A stretch of DNA of 33,475 nucleotides from Pelagophyceae sp. CCMP2097 (lineage: Eukaryota; Sar; Pelagophyceae). The notes beneath the pieces are model-generated. The model was not told the origin of the DNA, made no database searches, and saw only the letters and a list, made by a program, of their open reading frames with translations. Below, in pieces: positions 31,095 to 33,475 of the stretch. Each line of letters opens with the position of its first letter. The first letter of the stretch is position 1. The stretch spans positions 538,842-572,316 of the forward strand of contig MU657167.1 in the NCBI GenBank assembly GCA_026770575.1, read 5' to 3'. Both the position numbers and the translations under genes were made by a program.

Positions 31095-31740
31095 GGCAGG
31101 GAAGGGGCGCCGCCGGGGGGTTAACGCTTTTCCCGACACTTGCCGGAAGTGATTCCTCAAATTTGACCACGGCTTGATGCAATTTGCAATAGGGGTCGCC
31201 GGGCTTCGGGGCTGGTGGATACTGGAAAGTCGGCACGGGATATCCGGATGGTGCGTTGTTGCTGGCGCGTGTACTGGAACGAGTGGGCAGTGGCAAAGGG
31301 TGGCTCCGACGGGTCGTGCCCACCGTGATAGTCGAAGGGGTGCTACAATTGTAAGAACTCAGTTTCATTACAGCAAAAACACTTTTACTTTGTATTTCGC
31401 CATTTTTATTTGTTGGGTCAAAACTTAAATTCTGGTGGATAATGCAAAATTTAATGTTACACTACTGGGAAGCCAACCACTTTGCCGGATTTGACCCTTG
31501 AAGGCAAAGTTTTTGGCAAACGTGGTTCAAAATTTCAGACCGAAAATTAGAAAAGTTTTCGGGGTTCCTGGAAATTTGAGTTTAATATTTTAACATTTTG
31601 TTCAAGGCGTTTCAAAGTTTCTGACGCTTTTCGGACCTTTCATTACGCGCTCGACCTTAGCAGGTCGCGCTGAGGGCCGCGCTCGCGTCTCTCGCGACGG
31701 CATGCAGCTCCACATCGGCGGCGGCTCGCGGGCGTGGCCG
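31095..31740. promoter_or_regulatory. Upstream region of the large minus-strand gene
   Basis: This is the 5' flank of the ATG at 31094. A minus frame is open up to 31368 (Pro/Ser-rich), but the signal peptide starts in another frame, so I treat it as UTR or promoter. 31370-31620 is AT-rich. ACAATTGTA near 31345 recurs at 32253 and 32620. I see no other gene. Confidence 0.4.
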
Positions 31741-31910
31741 TCCTCGAAGATATATTTACTCCTCGCCCGCGTCGCCCGCGTCGCCCTCCTCGCCCGCGTC
31801 GCCGCCGGCCGTGCCCCCCGCCCGGCCCCCGGCCGTGTCGTCGTCGGACGGGCCCTCGCCCGCTGCACGCCCGCGTGCGGCCCGCTCAAGGCGCAGCCGT
31901 TTTCCCCTTC
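31741..31910. repeat. GC-rich low-complexity stretch
   Basis: Repeated CGCCCGCGTCGCC units followed by CCCCCGCCCGGCCCCCGGCC. Frames are open on both strands, Arg/Ala-rich, with no domain. Confidence 0.55.
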
Positions 31911-31913
31911 GCG

Positions 31914-32185
31914 CGACACCGATTGGATTTTTCTCCGAGGGGCCCGTGACACCCGGCGCCGTTTTCCAGCAGAAAGTGACACCGATGTAGGTAAACGTGA
32001 GAAGGTGACCGTGATCGGCATTATTCAATACATGGTGACACCGAACCGACCTTACAACACCGACTCGAATAAGGCCCAACAAAACCAACACCGATTGGAA
32101 ATTTCGCAACGTTCGGTACACCGCCTCGTTTAATTGTAACAACGTGACACCGACTCGAATTTTTCCCTCCGAGGTGACACCGATT
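31914..32185 (+). repeat. Ten-unit array of a TGACACCGA core at about 30-bp period
   Basis: The core (g)TGACACCGAyT, with ACACC or its variant at 31916, 31949, 31979, 32008, 32038, 32057, 32088, 32118, 32147 and 32177. Intervals are 33, 30, 29, 30, 19, 31, 30, 29 and 30. The 17-20 bp between cores are mostly dissimilar. There is no coding frame through it. It is either a decayed minisatellite under selection on its core or a cluster of protein-binding sites. Confidence 0.75.
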
Positions 32186-32730
32186 ACCATTACTAGTAAT
32201 CTCTTTGCGGAAACCAATTAGGATTCCTATAGTGGGGAGAGCTACAATTGTAGGAATTCCTAGTGGCGCTCGCTTAAGAGAGCTTCTCCGACGTCAGGGG
32301 AAGGTTGCAATATCACTTTAAGGATAAGATTTATTTAGTTCCCGTTTTAGCTTGTCAAGTTTTCGCAAGCCTTTGAGATTCCGCGTCTTCTGCAGCCCAA
32401 AGTCGGGCGCCGGTGACGCAGCCGCTTTGGCAGGGTCCAGCCTAGCCCCAGACCTGCCCTGTAAGCCCCCAAACGCGCTCGGAGGTGGGCCCAGTGGTGC
32501 GCAATGGCGAAAGGTCCTGGATCGTTGCAACTGCCAACATTCTGAAAAAAAACGCTCTCTTAAGCAAGCACCCTTGGAGGGTTGGAAGGTCCGCACCTGC
32601 GGGCAGGTCTCCTTTTTTTACAATTGTACGTTCCAATGGACCCCGGTCCCCTGACAACCCACCTCGTTTGGCGATTACAAAGGGCGAAGTTACTTAGTTC
32701 GAAGGTCGCGCGCCGCGCCCGCGGGCATCC
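32186..32730. other. Intergenic; short palindromes and the duplicated 36-bp block
   Basis: CTACAATTGTAG (32252-32263) is a perfect palindrome, next to GGAATTCC. TAGGATTCCTA near 32218 and TAGGAATTCCTA near 32261 are near copies. Competing open frames at 32318-32654 on both strands show no domain. 32653-32688 repeats 14295-14330 and marks the start of the segmental duplication. Confidence 0.5.
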
Positions 32731-33475
32731 ATGGCCGGGCCGGAGGCGATGCGCCTGGAGCTGGTGGAGACGCACAAGTTCTCGACGCTCGCCTCTCGGA
32801 CCGCGCGCCAACGATGGTGCGTCGCCCAGCACTGTGGGTACGATTGTTTGCTGGATCGAGCGCGCGTTGCTTTGTGTCCCGAGGAGTTCTTTGGTCCTCG
32901 TCGAGGAGTCGGCCTTTGCGAGTTGCTGCGGCAGGTTCGGCCGGAGCGTGGCGCGGTTCACGCGCGGCGCTAAAAGCGTCGACTACGCGGACGCGGCCGT
33001 GCGCCAACTCATCGAGCCGCACGTCCGCAAGATGCGTTTGCGGCGAGGGCCCGTATATGGCGGCGCGCGCAAGGCCTTCGTCTTCGACTACGACGCCGTG
33101 GAGTTTCCGCTCGCGCAAACGTTTGCCGACGCATTGGGGGTCGACGTCCAAGACCTCTGCCGCCTCCACGCGCTCCGCGCGCTCGCGGACGCGGACGCCG
33201 GCGACGTGGCGAAGCGCGCTCTGCTCGGGCCGCTGCTCGGCGCGGCGGCGCGCCGCAGCTTCGAGGCGACGTTTGAAAAGTGGGTCCTCACGTGCGCGCT
33301 GCCTGCATTATTCCCCGGCGGCGCTGTGGGGTGCGTGCGGTACCAACGCTTCCCGTGCGTCCGCGTCCAGCTGCCGGGCGAGCTGACCATCGGCCCGCAC
33401 GTCGACGCGGCCTACGGCCACGCGGCGGCGACTATGAATATCTCCGCGCTCCTCACAAAAGCGCGCGGCACAAAC
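32731..33475 (+). CDS. StrG-like dioxygenase-LicD fusion, copy 2 (5' part, cut by the window edge)
   Basis: Exon 1 (32731-32816) starts MAGPEAMRLELVETHKFSTL and exits in phase 2. Intron 32817-32934 runs GTGCGTCG to GGCAG. Exon 2 (32935 onward) reads FGRSVARFTRGAKSVDYADA... through IGPHVDAAYGH to the edge. It is nearly identical to 14361-15077 of copy 1: the last 400 or so bases match exactly. There are several changes near 33035-33075, and a 3-bp deletion lies inside the intron. The first Fe ligands H and D are present; the rest of the dioxygenase and the LicD domain lie outside the window. The ATG-bearing start of exon 1 is not found in copy 1, so this copy may be the intact gene. Confidence 0.8.

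Noticed and set aside
31914..32185. CRISPR array
   Set aside because: The repeated core is only about 10-12 bp and imperfect, no cas genes are present, and the genome is eukaryotic.
31756..32217. Minus-strand 153-codon frame
   Set aside because: It reads through the GC-rich low-complexity tract and the 30-bp array and shows no family resemblance.

Overview
This is nuclear DNA of a eukaryote, most likely a stramenopile alga. A pelagophyte such as Aureococcus is my best guess. The evidence is very GC-rich coding sequence, many short introns that mostly begin GTGCGT, GTGAGT or similar and end in TAG (often CTAG), eukaryote-only protein families (VPS13, the ER co-chaperone DNAJC3/P58IPK), a helicase-associated-domain protein of a type common in stramenopiles, and one intron that looks like a DNA-transposon-derived introner. 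The species is an inference. A run of N at 18964-19049 shows a draft assembly.

Layout. At 1-2.5 kb a DNAJC3/P58IPK co-chaperone gene lies on the minus strand (5 exons, about 505 aa). It is head-to-head, 195 bp apart, with a VPS13 lipid-transfer protein gene on the plus strand (2.7-12.4 kb, about 9 exons, about 3000 aa). Next, on the plus strand, come a KCTD/T1-type BTB protein with an acidic linker and a helicase-associated domain (12.8-14.0 kb), and a fusion of an Fe(II)/2-oxoglutarate dioxygenase (StrG-like) with a LicD-type transferase (14.3-16.3 kb). From 16.3 to 21.2 kb there is no convincing complete gene. That stretch holds minisatellites, an N gap, several copies of a short dispersed element, a tRNA-like relic with an A-rich tail, a microsatellite and a long hairpin.

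From 31.09 kb back to 21.30 kb on the minus strand I assemble a single gene of about 20 exons. It encodes a large predicted type I membrane protein of about 2450 aa: signal peptide, about 14 ephrin-receptor-like Cys repeats ending in an EGF-like segment, an EF-hand split by an intron, a long extracellular region with a carboxypeptidase-regulatory-like fold, an N-glycosylation sequon array, one transmembrane helix and a short basic tail. Most splice junctions were fixed by reading phase. One intron (22955-23054) has 16-bp terminal inverted repeats and a short target-site duplication that supplies the donor.

Upstream of that gene, 31.91-32.19 kb carries ten copies of a TGACACCGA core at about 30-bp spacing. 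At the right edge (32.73 kb onward) a second, truncated copy of the dioxygenase-LicD gene starts. It is nearly identical to the first in exon 2, differs in intron 1, and keeps a start codon that the first copy seems to have lost. The genes do not form an evident single pathway. DNAJC3 (ER folding) and VPS13 (ER-contact lipid transport) share a promoter region, and the large receptor-like protein and the dioxygenase-LicD pair may act at the cell surface or on glycans (inference).
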